From Streptomyces sp. LX-29 (GTDB lineage Bacteria; Actinomycetota; Actinomycetes; Streptomycetales; Streptomycetaceae): a stretch of 64,000 nt of DNA. The position numbers were made by a program, and so were the translations under genes. Below, piece by piece: positions 1 to 8,602 of this stretch. The DNA lies in NCBI RefSeq assembly GCF_029541745.1, contig NZ_CP089746.1, forward strand, positions 4,163,559 through 4,227,558. The letters are read 5' to 3'. The notes under the pieces are model-generated. The model saw only the letters and a program-made list of their open reading frames with translations. It was not told the DNA's origin and searched no databases. Positions within the stretch are counted from its first letter, which is position 1. Each line of letters opens with the position of its first letter.

Positions 1-4
1 CATG

Positions 5-1450
5 TCACGCCACCGTCGACCCGTACGACGACCCGCCGTACGCCGCGTCGGCGGTCGCCGCCGCCTCCTCGGCCAGATGTTGCTCCACGGCGGCGGCCGC
101 GCGCTCCTCGGCCTCCGCGTCCGCGCGGGCGGCGAGCTCCAGGGTGAGCCCGTCCTCCGTCATCGCGCGGTCGGTGTAGACGAGGGGCCGTTCCGCCTCG
201 GTGATCAGGTGCTTGACCACCTGGACGTTGCCGTTGACGTCCCAGACCGCGATGCCCGGGGTGAGGGTGGGGATGATCTCGACCGCCCAGCGGGGCAGAC
301 CGAGCACGCGTCCGGTGGCGCGGGCCTCGTCCGCCTTCTGGGCGTAGATGGTGCGGGTCGAGGCCATCTTGAGGATCGCCGCGGCCTCCTTGGCGGCGGC
401 GCCGTCGACCACGTCCGAGAGGTGGTGGACGACGGCCACGAACGACAGGCCGAGACGGCGGCCGAACTTCAGCAGCCGCTGGAAGAGCTGGGCGACGAAC
501 GGACTGTTGATGATGTGCCACGCCTCTTCGACCAGGAAGATGCGCTTCTTGCGGTCCGGCCGGATCCAGGTGTGCTCCAGCCAGACGCCGACGATGGCCA
601 TGAGGATGGGCATCGCGATCGAGTTGCGGTCGATGTGGGAGAGGTCGAAGACGATCAGGGGCGCTTCGAGGTCGATGCCGGCGGTGGTCGGGCCGTCGAA
701 CATGCCGCGCAGGTCGCCGTCGACCAGGCGGTCCAGTACGAGGGCGACGTCCAGGCCCCAGGCGCGCACGTCGTCTATGTCGACGTTCATCGACTCGGCC
801 GACTCGGCCTCCGGGTGGCGCAGCTGCTCCACGATGTCGGTGAGGACGGGCTGGCGGTCGACGATGGTCTCGTTGACGTAGGCGTGGGCGACCTTCAGGG
901 CGAAGCCGGAGCGCTCGTCCAGGCCGTGCCCCATGGCGACCTCGATGATCGTACGCAGCAGGGCCAGCTGTCCGGTCGTGGTGATCGACGGGTCGAGCGG
1001 GTTGAGCCGGATGCCGCCCTCGCGGGCGGCCATCGGGTCGAGCCGGATGGGGGTTATCCCCAGCTCCTGGGCGATGAGGTTCCACTCGCCGACGCCGTCC
1101 TCGCCCTGTGCGTCGAGCACGACGACCTGGCGGTCGCGGAACCGGAGCTGGCGGAGGACGTAGGTCTTCTCCAGGGCCGACTTGCCGTTGCCGGACTCGC
1201 CCAGGACCAGCCAGTGCGGGGCGGGCAGCTGCTGCCCGTACAGCTGGAAGGGATCGTAGATATAGCCCTTGCCGGAGTAGACCTCCCGGCCGATGATCAC
1301 ACCTGAGTCGCCGAGGCCCGGGGCCGCGGTGGGCAGGTAGACGGCCTGCGCCTGCCCCGTGGACGTGCGGACCGGCAGCCGTGTCGTCTCCACCTTTCCG
1401 AACAGCAGACTGGTGAAGGCGTCGGTGACGGCGCCAATCGGATCGACCAC
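5..1450 (-). CDS. VirB4-type ATPase of a type IV secretion-like cluster
   Basis: This 481-residue protein looks like the C-terminal motor half of a VirB4/TraC ATPase, expected to power a membrane-bound transfer apparatus. Walker A is GESGNGKS near residue 88, and Walker B with its acidic pair is IFLVEEAW near residue 303. There is no N-terminal VirB4 region, which may be supplied by the upstream SCO6880-family gene. The GTG start at 1450 follows a GAGAGGGG ribosome site. The gene is complete. Its TGA lies two bases before a possible ATG (bases 3-1) of another minus-strand gene running out of the window. The family is clear; the transported substrate is unknown. Confidence 0.85.
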   Translation of the reverse strand: MVDPIGAVTDAFTSLLFGKVETTRLPVRTSTGQAQAVYLPTAAPGLGDSGVIIGREVYSGKGYIYDPFQLYGQQLPAPHWLVLGESGNGKSALEKTYVLRQLRFRDRQVVVLDAQGEDGVGEWNLIAQELGITPIRLDPMAAREGGIRLNPLDPSITTTGQLALLRTIIEVAMGHGLDERSGFALKVAHAYVNETIVDRQPVLTDIVEQLRHPEAESAESMNVDIDDVRAWGLDVALVLDRLVDGDLRGMFDGPTTAGIDLEAPLIVFDLSHIDRNSIAMPILMAIVGVWLEHTWIRPDRKKRIFLVEEAWHIINSPFVAQLFQRLLKFGRRLGLSFVAVVHHLSDVVDGAAAKEAAAILKMASTRTIYAQKADEARATGRVLGLPRWAVEIIPTLTPGIAVWDVNGNVQVVKHLITEAERPLVYTDRAMTEDGLTLELAARADAEAEERAAAAVEQHLAEEAAATADAAYGGSSYGSTVA

Positions 1451-1490
1451 GGCAGAACCCCTCTCGTCCTCTCTACTCTCTCCGGAGCCG

Positions 1491-3050
1491 CTACCGGCGG
1501 ATGCCGGTGGCGAACGGCAGGGTGTTCACGAAGGCCCGGTGGTGTTCGCGGTCGCACCACTCCAGCTTCAGATAGCTCTTGCCGGCGGAGGCCCGGATGG
1601 TCCGCTTGTCGCGCCCGAGCGCCTCGGGGGAGCGGGCGGAGACGGTGATGTAGCCGACGAGGTTGACGCCGGCGGCGCCGCTGGCGAGGTCCTCGCCGCG
1701 CTGGTCGAGCCGGCCGTGGGCGGCGATGTCGCGAGGGTCGACGGTGCGGTTCATCTTCGCCGCGCGGCTGGCCTCGGCCTCGTCGTTGGTCTTCTCGGTC
1801 AGCATCCGTTCGATGGCGACCTCGGTCGGCTCCAGGTCCATACAGACCGCCACGGTGCGGATGACGTCGGGGGTGTGGACGAGCAGGGGCGCCAGGAAGT
1901 TGACGCCCACCGGGGTCATGGGCCACTCCTTCACCCACGCGGTGGCGTGGCACCAGGGCTCGCGGGTGCTCGACTCGCGGGTCTTGGCCTGGAGGTACGT
2001 CGGTTCCATCGCGTCCAGCTCGGCCGGCCAGGCGTTGCGCTGGGTCATGGCCTGGATGTGGTCGATTGGGTGGTCCGGGTCGTACATGGAGTGGATCAGG
2101 GAGGCCAGCCGACCCTGGCCGAGCGGCTGCCGGACCCGGATGTCGGCCTCGGCGAGCCGGGCACAGATGTCGGTCAGCTCGCGGGCCATGACCACGGCAA
2201 GACCGGCGTCCTTGTCGAGCTTGCGGGTGCCCGCGGTGTGGCGGGCCGCGCGGGCGATGGCCTGGGCCTCGTTGGCGAGCTCGCGGGTGTAGTGCATGCA
2301 GGCGACGAGGTAGGCGCGGTGCTGCTCGGAGGAGGTGGAGACCATCGACTGGAGCTGGTCGTAGGAGTCCTTGAGCCAGCCGGGCGCCTCGGGGTCGCCG
2401 CGCCGCTCGACGTCCTTGGCGTGCGCGTCGGGGTCGGCCGGGAGCGTACGGGCCAGCATCTGCAGCCGGGTCACGAAGCCGTCCCCGTTGGCGACGTGCT
2501 TGAGCAGGGTGCCGAACCGGTCGACCAGGGCCTCCTGGTCCTCGCTGTCGCGCAGGCCCACGCCCGGGCCCTCGATCTCGATGGCGGCGGTGACGGTGCG
2601 GCGGTCGGCGTGCAGCAGGACGGCGATCTCGTCCGGGCCGAAGGGGGCGGCGAGCCAGCTGATGCGGCCGATGCCGGGCGGCGGGCCGACCTCGATCTCC
2701 CGGCCGTCGAAGCGGGTGCCGGCCTCGGCCGCGACCGAGCGGTAGGTGCCGCTCTTGCGGAGCGTCCTCTTGTACGAGCGCTTGATTTCAAACCACTTGT
2801 AGAAGGTGCGGCCGTTGTACGGCACGTAGACGGCGGCCAGGGCGAGCGTCGGGAAACCGACCAGGGTGACGATGCGCAGGGTGAGCAGCGGCACCAGCAG
2901 GCCGCACATCATGCCGATGAACGCGCCGGCGATGATCAGGGTGATCTCGCCGGTCTCGCGGTTCTTGCCGACGATCGCGCTGGGACGGGCACGACCGATG
3001 AGATAGGTACGGCGGGGCGTGATGGGGTGGGACTGGGCCTCAATCGTCAA
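1491..3050 (-). CDS. SCO6880-family protein, VirB3/VirB4 N-domain-like
   Basis: This 519-residue protein belongs to the actinobacterial SCO6880 family that accompanies VirB4-like ATPases. Two hydrophobic segments near residues 38-75 resemble a VirB3-type membrane anchor, followed by a long soluble region without Walker motifs. I infer that it and the downstream ATPase together represent a split VirB3-VirB4 protein. The start is a TTG at 3050 whose second T begins the TGA of the upstream gene (TTGA overlap), with GGGAGG nine bases before it, so translational coupling is likely. Confidence 0.8.
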   Translation of the reverse strand: MTIEAQSHPITPRRTYLIGRARPSAIVGKNRETGEITLIIAGAFIGMMCGLLVPLLTLRIVTLVGFPTLALAAVYVPYNGRTFYKWFEIKRSYKRTLRKSGTYRSVAAEAGTRFDGREIEVGPPPGIGRISWLAAPFGPDEIAVLLHADRRTVTAAIEIEGPGVGLRDSEDQEALVDRFGTLLKHVANGDGFVTRLQMLARTLPADPDAHAKDVERRGDPEAPGWLKDSYDQLQSMVSTSSEQHRAYLVACMHYTRELANEAQAIARAARHTAGTRKLDKDAGLAVVMARELTDICARLAEADIRVRQPLGQGRLASLIHSMYDPDHPIDHIQAMTQRNAWPAELDAMEPTYLQAKTRESSTREPWCHATAWVKEWPMTPVGVNFLAPLLVHTPDVIRTVAVCMDLEPTEVAIERMLTEKTNDEAEASRAAKMNRTVDPRDIAAHGRLDQRGEDLASGAAGVNLVGYITVSARSPEALGRDKRTIRASAGKSYLKLEWCDREHHRAFVNTLPFATGIRR

Positions 3051-4366
3051 CGCCGGTCACCTCCCGGATTGTTGCTGGTGCGGTTGGACGGGGTGGTGCG
3101 GGGGGCGGGGGTGCCGGCGGTGGAGCCGACGCCGGCGCTGCCCGAACCGGACGTGGAGCTGCCGCCTCCGGAACGCGTGCTGTGGGCGGCGACCCCGCCG
3201 GAGACGGGGTTGGCCGGCTTGGGCTGACCACCGCCGCGGGCGCCCCCGCCGGCGTCGCCACCGGTGCCGCGGGCGCTGTGGGTGGTGATGCCCTGCTTCA
3301 CCAGCGCGGCCGGGGAGCTGACGATCGCCGCGGCCTGGCGCGAGGCCGGGTCGGCGCTGGCGCTGCGGGCCTTGACGATCTCGTCGCCGAAGCCGGGGAC
3401 GAAGCGGTAGATCATCGCGCTGGCGAAGATGGCCAGGATGATGATCGACAGACCGGAGACGACCGCGGAGAAGGCGTCCGGCCCCTCCTCGTCGGCGGAG
3501 AGCGCGCCGGCGAGAGCGAGGACGACGACGATGACCGGCTTCACCAGGATGACGGCGATCATGATCCCGGCCCAGCGGCGCACATGGCCCCACATGTTCT
3601 TGTCGACCAGCCCGGCGTACACGGCGGTGCCCAGCAGCGCCCCCACGTACAGCAGGGCGGCCCGGATCACCAGCTCCAGGCAGAGCACGCCCGCGGCCAG
3701 GATGGTCACCAGCGAGACGACGATCAGCATGATCGGTCCGCCGCCGATGTCCTCGTCCTTCTTGAGCGCCTGCGCGAACGAGCCAAAGAAGGCGTCGTTG
3801 TCGGCGCCGGTGCCCGAGGCGATGGCGTCGGTGACGGCGTCGGTCGCCGTGACCACCGTGTAGAGGATCAGCGGCGTGAAGGCCGAGGCCAGCACGGTCA
3901 GCCACAGGAAGCCGATCGCCTCGCTGATCGCCTCGGTGAAGGGCACGCCCCGGATGGCGCGCTTGGCCACGGCGAGCAGCCAGAGGATCAGGGTGAGGAT
4001 GGTCGAGGCGGCGAAGACCACCGCGTACTGGCGCAGGAACGCTTCGTTGGTGAAGTCGACGCTGGCCGTCTCCTCGACGAGCTTGGAGACCTTGCCCACG
4101 ATCCACGCGGCGGCGTCGGCACAACCGCGGGCTAGGGAGGCGGCGGGGTCGAGGGGGGTGGAGGGGTCCGTCAGGTCTGATGGGGAATTGTCCCCGTCGC
4201 CCGGCTTGCAGAGGTCCTTGAACTCTTCGGGGTAGTCCTCACAGTTCTTCCCCGAGGGCCTAGGAGAAGGATCGGCGTGCGCCTGAGTCGTCAGCGCCAA
4301 CACGGCTGTGTGGGCGGCTGCCAAGACGGTGGCGAACGAGAAGAGGCCACGGCGGTTAACGGGCAT
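3047..4366 (-). CDS. Polytopic membrane protein, VirB6/TrbL-like
   Basis: An N-terminal signal-like segment (LFSFATVLAAAHTAVLAL) is followed by about six hydrophobic spans between residues 90 and 320 and a long Gly/Ser/Pro/Thr-rich tail. This layout, and the position between a VirB4-like ATPase and a single-span protein, suggest the channel-forming VirB6/TrbL component; sequence identity to that family is not obvious by eye. The ATG at 4366 is chosen because GGAGGG precedes it by about seven bases. It overlaps the end of the upstream gene by 11 bases and the downstream gene by 4, so this is a tight operon. Confidence 0.8.
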   Translation of the reverse strand: MPVNRRGLFSFATVLAAAHTAVLALTTQAHADPSPRPSGKNCEDYPEEFKDLCKPGDGDNSPSDLTDPSTPLDPAASLARGCADAAAWIVGKVSKLVEETASVDFTNEAFLRQYAVVFAASTILTLILWLLAVAKRAIRGVPFTEAISEAIGFLWLTVLASAFTPLILYTVVTATDAVTDAIASGTGADNDAFFGSFAQALKKDEDIGGGPIMLIVVSLVTILAAGVLCLELVIRAALLYVGALLGTAVYAGLVDKNMWGHVRRWAGIMIAVILVKPVIVVVLALAGALSADEEGPDAFSAVVSGLSIIILAIFASAMIYRFVPGFGDEIVKARSASADPASRQAAAIVSSPAALVKQGITTHSARGTGGDAGGGARGGGQPKPANPVSGGVAAHSTRSGGGSSTSGSGSAGVGSTAGTPAPRTTPSNRTSNNPGGDRR

Positions 4367-5240
4367 ACGTGAACCCTCCGAACCCTTGCACGGCATCAGC
4401 CATCTCCTCGGCCGAGGAAGCTGCCTGGTCACGGCCGACGGGCGTCGGTCCGTCCTTCTGCGTGACACCGGTGATCTTCCAGTCACCATTGAGCCACTTC
4501 AGCTCGAACGTTCTGGTGTACCAGTTCTCGGACACCGGGTTCGTGGAGCCTGTGCCGGCCATCCCGAGAAGAGAGGAGCACCACACGGCAACGCTTGCCG
4601 TGTCACCCTCGAACTTCTCCGCTCGGGCGCCCACTGGCGTGGTGCGTGAGACGAAGGTCATGCCCTCGGGAACATCCCCGTTGGGCTTGAGGCCGACCGC
4701 ACCGAGGAGTTCCTTGTCTGTGTAGACCTTGTCCAGGTCGCTCTGCTTGGTCTCGGCGATGCCTGGGGCGTAAATGGTTCCTACGATGGCGCGCCGGCTC
4801 TCGTCCTGGAACATCTCCGCCGACCCCAGCGCCACCGCGTAGTTCGCCGCCGCGCTCTGGGCGCCCTGCTCCGACTGGGCGAAGCCGGTGGCGATGCCGG
4901 TTGCCGTGTCCTTGCCGGAGACGGGGCGTTCTCCCGTGGGGGCCGTCGACTGGGCCTTGGGGCTGCGGCCGCCGGAGGAGCCGTCGGAGCCGGAGTCGGA
5001 GTCGCCGGAGCCGCCGCCGCGGTTGGCGAAGGCGATGGCGGCGATGAGGAGGACCACCACGCTGACGACGGTGATGAGGTTGCGGCTGGGTTTGGCGGTG
5101 CGGGCGCCGCGGCGCGGGGAGCCGAAGGCGTCGGCATCGCCTTCGGGAAGACGGGTACGCGTCAGATGGCCGCCGCCGGAGCGGCCGGTGTCGCCGCCGT
5201 AGCCGTCGCTGCCATAGCCGTCGTCGCCGCCGAGACTCAT
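4356..5240 (-). CDS. Single-span conjugal-transfer-like protein, possibly TcpC/VirB8 type
   Basis: This 294-residue protein has a Gly-rich cytoplasmic N-terminus, one membrane span near residues 53-71 (NLITVVSVVVLLIAAIAFA), a Ser/Gly linker and a soluble C-terminal domain of about 180 residues. Gram-positive conjugation scaffold proteins (TcpC/VirB8, NTF2-like fold) share that topology, and the neighbours fit, but I assign the fold by context rather than by motif. It is the first gene of the four-gene overlapping run. Confidence 0.75.
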   Translation of the reverse strand: MSLGGDDGYGSDGYGGDTGRSGGGHLTRTRLPEGDADAFGSPRRGARTAKPSRNLITVVSVVVLLIAAIAFANRGGGSGDSDSGSDGSSGGRSPKAQSTAPTGERPVSGKDTATGIATGFAQSEQGAQSAAANYAVALGSAEMFQDESRRAIVGTIYAPGIAETKQSDLDKVYTDKELLGAVGLKPNGDVPEGMTFVSRTTPVGARAEKFEGDTASVAVWCSSLLGMAGTGSTNPVSENWYTRTFELKWLNGDWKITGVTQKDGPTPVGRDQAASSAEEMADAVQGFGGFTYAR

Positions 5241-5551
5241 CGCGCGTACGCCCCTTCAGCCGTCACTGTCATGCCGCCCACATATGACGGTAGCGGCGTG
5301 GACCGCTGATCGGGGACGACGGTGTGAGTGCACATCAGGCTGACACGACCTCAGCAGCAGGACCGGAGGCGGCGGCCTCGGTGGGGGAGGGGGACCGGTG
5401 GGGGTGTGGATGGGGCGGGAGCATGAGCGGGAGGGGCGTCGGGAAGCCGGGCGCCCGTACGCCCAGACGGGTGGCCGGGCGGGTGTCGGGGCGTACGGAC
5501 GGCGTACCGACGCCGCGCGATGGAGCGGGGTCGAGCAGATCGGACCGTGGG
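5241..5551. other. Intergenic, no gene seen
   Basis: This 311-base gap separates the small membrane protein from the rest of the transfer-like operon. It is GC-rich with G-runs near 5380-5420. I found no convincing coding frame, promoter or RNA, so whether the two flanking genes share a transcript is open. Confidence 0.4.
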
Positions 5552-5860
5552 TCAGATGGCCATGCCGTACACGATCGTGAACAGCGTGCCCAGGGATCCG
5601 ATGATGAACACTCCGGTCAGGCCGGCCACGATCAGACCCTTGCCCTGCTCGGCGCTGAAGGTGTCGCGCAGGGCGGTGGCGCCGATGCGCTGCTTCGCGG
5701 CGCCCCAGATCGCGATGCCGAGGCAGAGCAGGATGGAGACCGCCATCACGACCTCGATCATCACCTGCGCCTCGGCGCCCAGCCGTCCGAAGGGGCCCCA
5801 GTCTGGGGCGATCCCGCCGATGATGGTCGTGATGTCGCCCTTGTCGGCCGCCAGCAACAT
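5552..5860 (-). CDS. Small two-span membrane protein, possible VirB2/TrbC-like subunit
   Basis: This 102-residue protein has two hydrophobic spans (about 34-54 and 79-100) separated by a charged loop containing KQRIG and EQGKG. Size, topology and position next to VirB4-, VirB6- and VirB8-like genes match the small pilin-like subunit of type IV systems, but no clear family motif or signal peptide is visible, so this is inference. GGGGCGG precedes the ATG. It is separated from the downstream operon by about 310 bases. Confidence 0.7.
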   Translation of the reverse strand: MLLAADKGDITTIIGGIAPDWGPFGRLGAEAQVMIEVVMAVSILLCLGIAIWGAAKQRIGATALRDTFSAEQGKGLIVAGLTGVFIIGSLGTLFTIVYGMAI

Positions 5861-6364
5861 TTGAACTCACCGCCCCTTATGGGTCGTTGTGTGCGCCTGC
5901 CGTGTGTCACGCACGTCAGGCTCTATCTTCGCCGACGTTGCCGCTCTCGCATGTCGACTTGACGGCATTTCTTGCCGGATCGGGTACGTGTTGTAGACCA
6001 CGCTCGCCCGACTGGGTGCTGGGAGTGTCGACAGGGCGACTTTGCGTCACTCTGTGTATCATGGCCGGTCACGGTCGGCAATCGTCGGTCAGTCGACTGC
6101 CGGACCTCGGCGACTCCGGCCGGACCTTGTGCATCGGGCGGCTGATGCGGAGTCATGCCGTCCGGTGGGCATGTCGCCCGACGGTTCCGGGGCGTCGATC
6201 ACCCGGCCGTTCCAGGGGCACGTGCCCGACCGCTCCGGTGCCCGTTCGCCCGGCCCCGACCTCGGCCCCCTGCCCCTACCCCAGGCCCGACCCCCGGCGG
6301 GTCATTTCGCGCCGTGCATGCGGAAACACGTTCGTAAGGTCGTCGCATGGGGGAGGATTGGCGA
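5861..6364. other. Divergent intergenic region
   Basis: This roughly 500-base region lies between the leftward transfer-like genes and the rightward cell-wall hydrolase and should hold both promoters. A TTGACG at 5959-5964 could be a -35 element, but no convincing -10 box lies at the right distance. No reading frame here looks coding. Confidence 0.35.
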
Positions 6365-7372
6365 GTGCGTAAGGTCTGGCTGGGTGTCAGTGTCGGTGTC
6401 GCGCTGTGCTCTTCGTTTGTGGCACTGCTGGTCATCGGCACCTATGTGGTGGCCGGAAACCTGATGTCCGGTCAGGGTGGCAACACGGTGGGGCTGGCGA
6501 AGGGCGCCGTGCCCGCCTCCTACGCCCCGCTGGTGCAGCGCTGGGGGAACCTCTGCCCCGCCATCAACCCGGCACTGCTCGCCGCCCAGCTCTACCAGGA
6601 GAGCGGCTGGAACCCCAAGGCGCAGAGTCCGGCGAACGCCAAGGGCATAGCGCAGTTCATCCCCGGCACCTGGGCCACCCACGGCGTCGACGGCGACAAG
6701 GACGGCGACCGCGACATCTGGGATCCCAAGGACGCGATCCCCTCCGCGGCCGCCTACGACTGCTCGCTCGCCAAGTACGTGAAGGACGTCCCGGGCGATC
6801 CGACCCACAACATGCTGGCGTCCTACAACGCGGGCGCCTACGCGGTGATCAAGTACTCGGGCGTGCCGCCGTACCGGGAGACGCAGAACTATGTGAAGAC
6901 CATCACCACCCTCGCCAAGAGCTTCGAGGCTCCGGTGCAGAAGGTGCCGTCCTCGCGGCAGGCCGCCGGGGCGATCTACTTCGCCCAGGACAAGCTGGGC
7001 ACGGAGTATCTGTGGGGCGGTGACGGCACGCCGGAGGAGGGCGGGAGGTTCGACTGTTCGGGGCTGACCAAGGCGGCCTACCACTCGGTGGGGATCGAGC
7101 TGCCCCGCGTCGCCAACGATCAGTGGAACGCCGGTCCGCACCCCAAACGGGACGAGTTGCTCCCCGGTGACCTGGTGTTCTTCGCCTACGACCTCAATGA
7201 TCCACGCTCGATCCACCACGTGGGGATCTACGTCGGGGGCGGACAGATGATCAACGCGCCCTACACTGGCGCCGTCATCCGTTACGACAAGATCGACACC
7301 CCCGACTACATCGGTGCCACGAGGGTGACGGCCGATGGCGCGAAAGCGCTGCCCAAGCCGGACTCCGTGTGA
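6365..7372 (+). CDS. Lytic transglycosylase plus NlpC/P60 cell-wall hydrolase
   Basis: This 335-residue bifunctional peptidoglycan hydrolase starts with a membrane anchor (about residues 4-32). An SLT-type transglycosylase domain (about 45-165) carries the QESGWNP and KGIAQFIPGTW motifs. A C-terminal NlpC/P60 peptidase (about 205-320) has its catalytic Cys in FDCSGL and His in HHVGIY. Such VirB1-like enzymes open the wall for Gram-positive type IV systems, and this gene diverges from one. I prefer GTG 6365 over ATG 6347 because GGGGGAGG (6348-6356) then lies at the right distance. Confidence 0.85.
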   Translation: MRKVWLGVSVGVALCSSFVALLVIGTYVVAGNLMSGQGGNTVGLAKGAVPASYAPLVQRWGNLCPAINPALLAAQLYQESGWNPKAQSPANAKGIAQFIPGTWATHGVDGDKDGDRDIWDPKDAIPSAAAYDCSLAKYVKDVPGDPTHNMLASYNAGAYAVIKYSGVPPYRETQNYVKTITTLAKSFEAPVQKVPSSRQAAGAIYFAQDKLGTEYLWGGDGTPEEGGRFDCSGLTKAAYHSVGIELPRVANDQWNAGPHPKRDELLPGDLVFFAYDLNDPRSIHHVGIYVGGGQMINAPYTGAVIRYDKIDTPDYIGATRVTADGAKALPKPDSV

Positions 7373-7547
7373 AGCGTTGGCCCTGAGCTGCGACTACGGG
7401 TCACCCTTCGATAACGTCCCGGTGATCTTTGGGTGGAGAGTGGAACGCAGCGTGTGATGTGAGCGTTCCCTGGGGGTGAGGTAGCAGCACTACCCAGCGG
7501 GGGCCGGCAGCTGCACGAGCGACAGGCAAGAGAAGGGGCCGCGGCAT

Positions 7548-8282
7548 ATGGCTGGACTCTCACTGGGGTCCCCCCTGGCGGAGTCAGGGACAGGGTCCAA
7601 CCCCGACGTCACCCTGCTCTACGACATCAACGGGTTGGCCAAGGACGCCCCGCACTGGTTCGACCGCGTCATGGAGTTCGTGGGCGAGTTCGGCATCATC
7701 TTCGGGCTGGCCCTGGTGATGCTCGGCGCCTGGTGGGGCGCGCGCAAGCGGGGCGCTGACGCCCCCAGCGCCGTCGCCGGCCTGGTGTGGGCCCCGCTGG
7801 CCGCGGGTGTCGCCCTGATCGCCAACATCCCCATCCGCAACTTCGTGGAGCGCCCCCGGCCCTTCAAGGACCATCAGGGGCTCGAGGTCCTGGTGGCCGG
7901 CAAGAGCGACTACTCCTTCGTGAGCGATCACGCCACGCTGGCCATGGCGCTCGCCGTCGGTGTCTTCATGGCCAGCCGGAAGTACGGCCTCGCCGCCATC
8001 GGCCTCGCGCTCTTCGAGGGCTTCTGCCGCGTCTACATGGGCGTGCACTACCCGACCGACGTCATCGGCGGCTTCGCCCTCGGCACGGCCGTGGCCCTGC
8101 TGCTCGCCCCGCTCGCCATGATGCTGCTGACGCCGCTGGCGACCGCGGTCGCCGGCTCCCCGGTCGGCTGGCTGGTGCGCGCCGCCCCGCGCGGTCGTCC
8201 GGGCCACGGGCCGGCCGCCGCCGACCGTCCGGCCATGCCGGGGCCCCGCCGCCGCGGACAGGACGAGGACCTGGCCGCCTGA
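7548..8282 (+). CDS. PAP2-family membrane phosphatase
   Basis: This 244-residue integral membrane phosphatase probably acts on a lipid phosphate or undecaprenyl pyrophosphate on the outer face of the membrane. The three PAP2 motifs are present: RPRPF, SFVSDHAT (in place of the usual PSGH) and RVYMGVHYPTDVIGG. There are five to six membrane spans and a basic, Pro-rich C-terminal tail. AGAAGGGG lies upstream of the ATG. The natural substrate cannot be told from sequence. Confidence 0.85.
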   Translation: MAGLSLGSPLAESGTGSNPDVTLLYDINGLAKDAPHWFDRVMEFVGEFGIIFGLALVMLGAWWGARKRGADAPSAVAGLVWAPLAAGVALIANIPIRNFVERPRPFKDHQGLEVLVAGKSDYSFVSDHATLAMALAVGVFMASRKYGLAAIGLALFEGFCRVYMGVHYPTDVIGGFALGTAVALLLAPLAMMLLTPLATAVAGSPVGWLVRAAPRGRPGHGPAAADRPAMPGPRRRGQDEDLAA

Positions 8283-8295
8283 GCCACGACGCTCT

Positions 8296-8331
8296 GGTTC
8301 GACCGGTTCGACCGGTTCGACCGGATCGGCC
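8296..8331. repeat. 9-bp tandem repeat after the phosphatase gene
   Basis: Three perfect copies of GGTTCGACC (8296-8322) are followed by a degenerate fourth (8323-8331), beginning 14 bases after the stop codon. Confidence 0.85.
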
Positions 8332-8430
8332 CCGTCGGCCGGATCGGCGGCCCGGCCGGCTCGCCCGGTCATACGGTCCCGGGCCCGCCCGCGGACCGCA
8401 TGGTCGAACGGCTACGAGACCCGGGAACCA

Positions 8431-8475
8431 CGGGAACGGCCCGCCGCTTCACTCAGAAGCGGCGGGCCGTTCCCG
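8431..8475. terminator. Bidirectional hairpin terminator
   Basis: A perfect 20-bp inverted repeat (8431-8450 with 8456-8475) closes a 5-base ACTCA loop between two convergent genes. It has no U-run, as is usual for Streptomyces terminators. Confidence 0.8.
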
Positions 8476-8493
8476 TATCCGCGACACTTGCGC

Positions 8494-8563
8494 CGTAGCC
8501 CGTAGCCCGTAGCCCGTAGCCCGTAGCCCGTAGCCCGTAGCCCGTAGCCCGTAGCCCGTAGCG
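8494..8563. repeat. 7-bp tandem repeat, ten copies
   Basis: Nine exact copies of CGTAGCC and a tenth ending in G run from 8494 to 8563, between the terminator hairpin and the 3' end of the FAD oxidase gene. Such an array is prone to slippage and likely varies between strains. Confidence 0.95.
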
Positions 8564-8602
8564 CGGCCGCGCGCGGCGGGCCGTCCGGCCCCGGCGCGCG
8601 GT

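Noticed and set aside
5959..5990. TTGACG as a promoter for the transglycosylase gene
   Set aside because: No acceptable -10 box lies 16-19 bases downstream, and it is about 400 bases from the gene.
1..7372. Integrated plasmid or integrative conjugative element
   Set aside because: No integrase, relaxase, replication protein or tRNA attachment site is visible, and base composition looks like the rest of the window.
8494..8563. CRISPR-like array
   Set aside because: Units are contiguous 7-mers without spacers, so this is a microsatellite.
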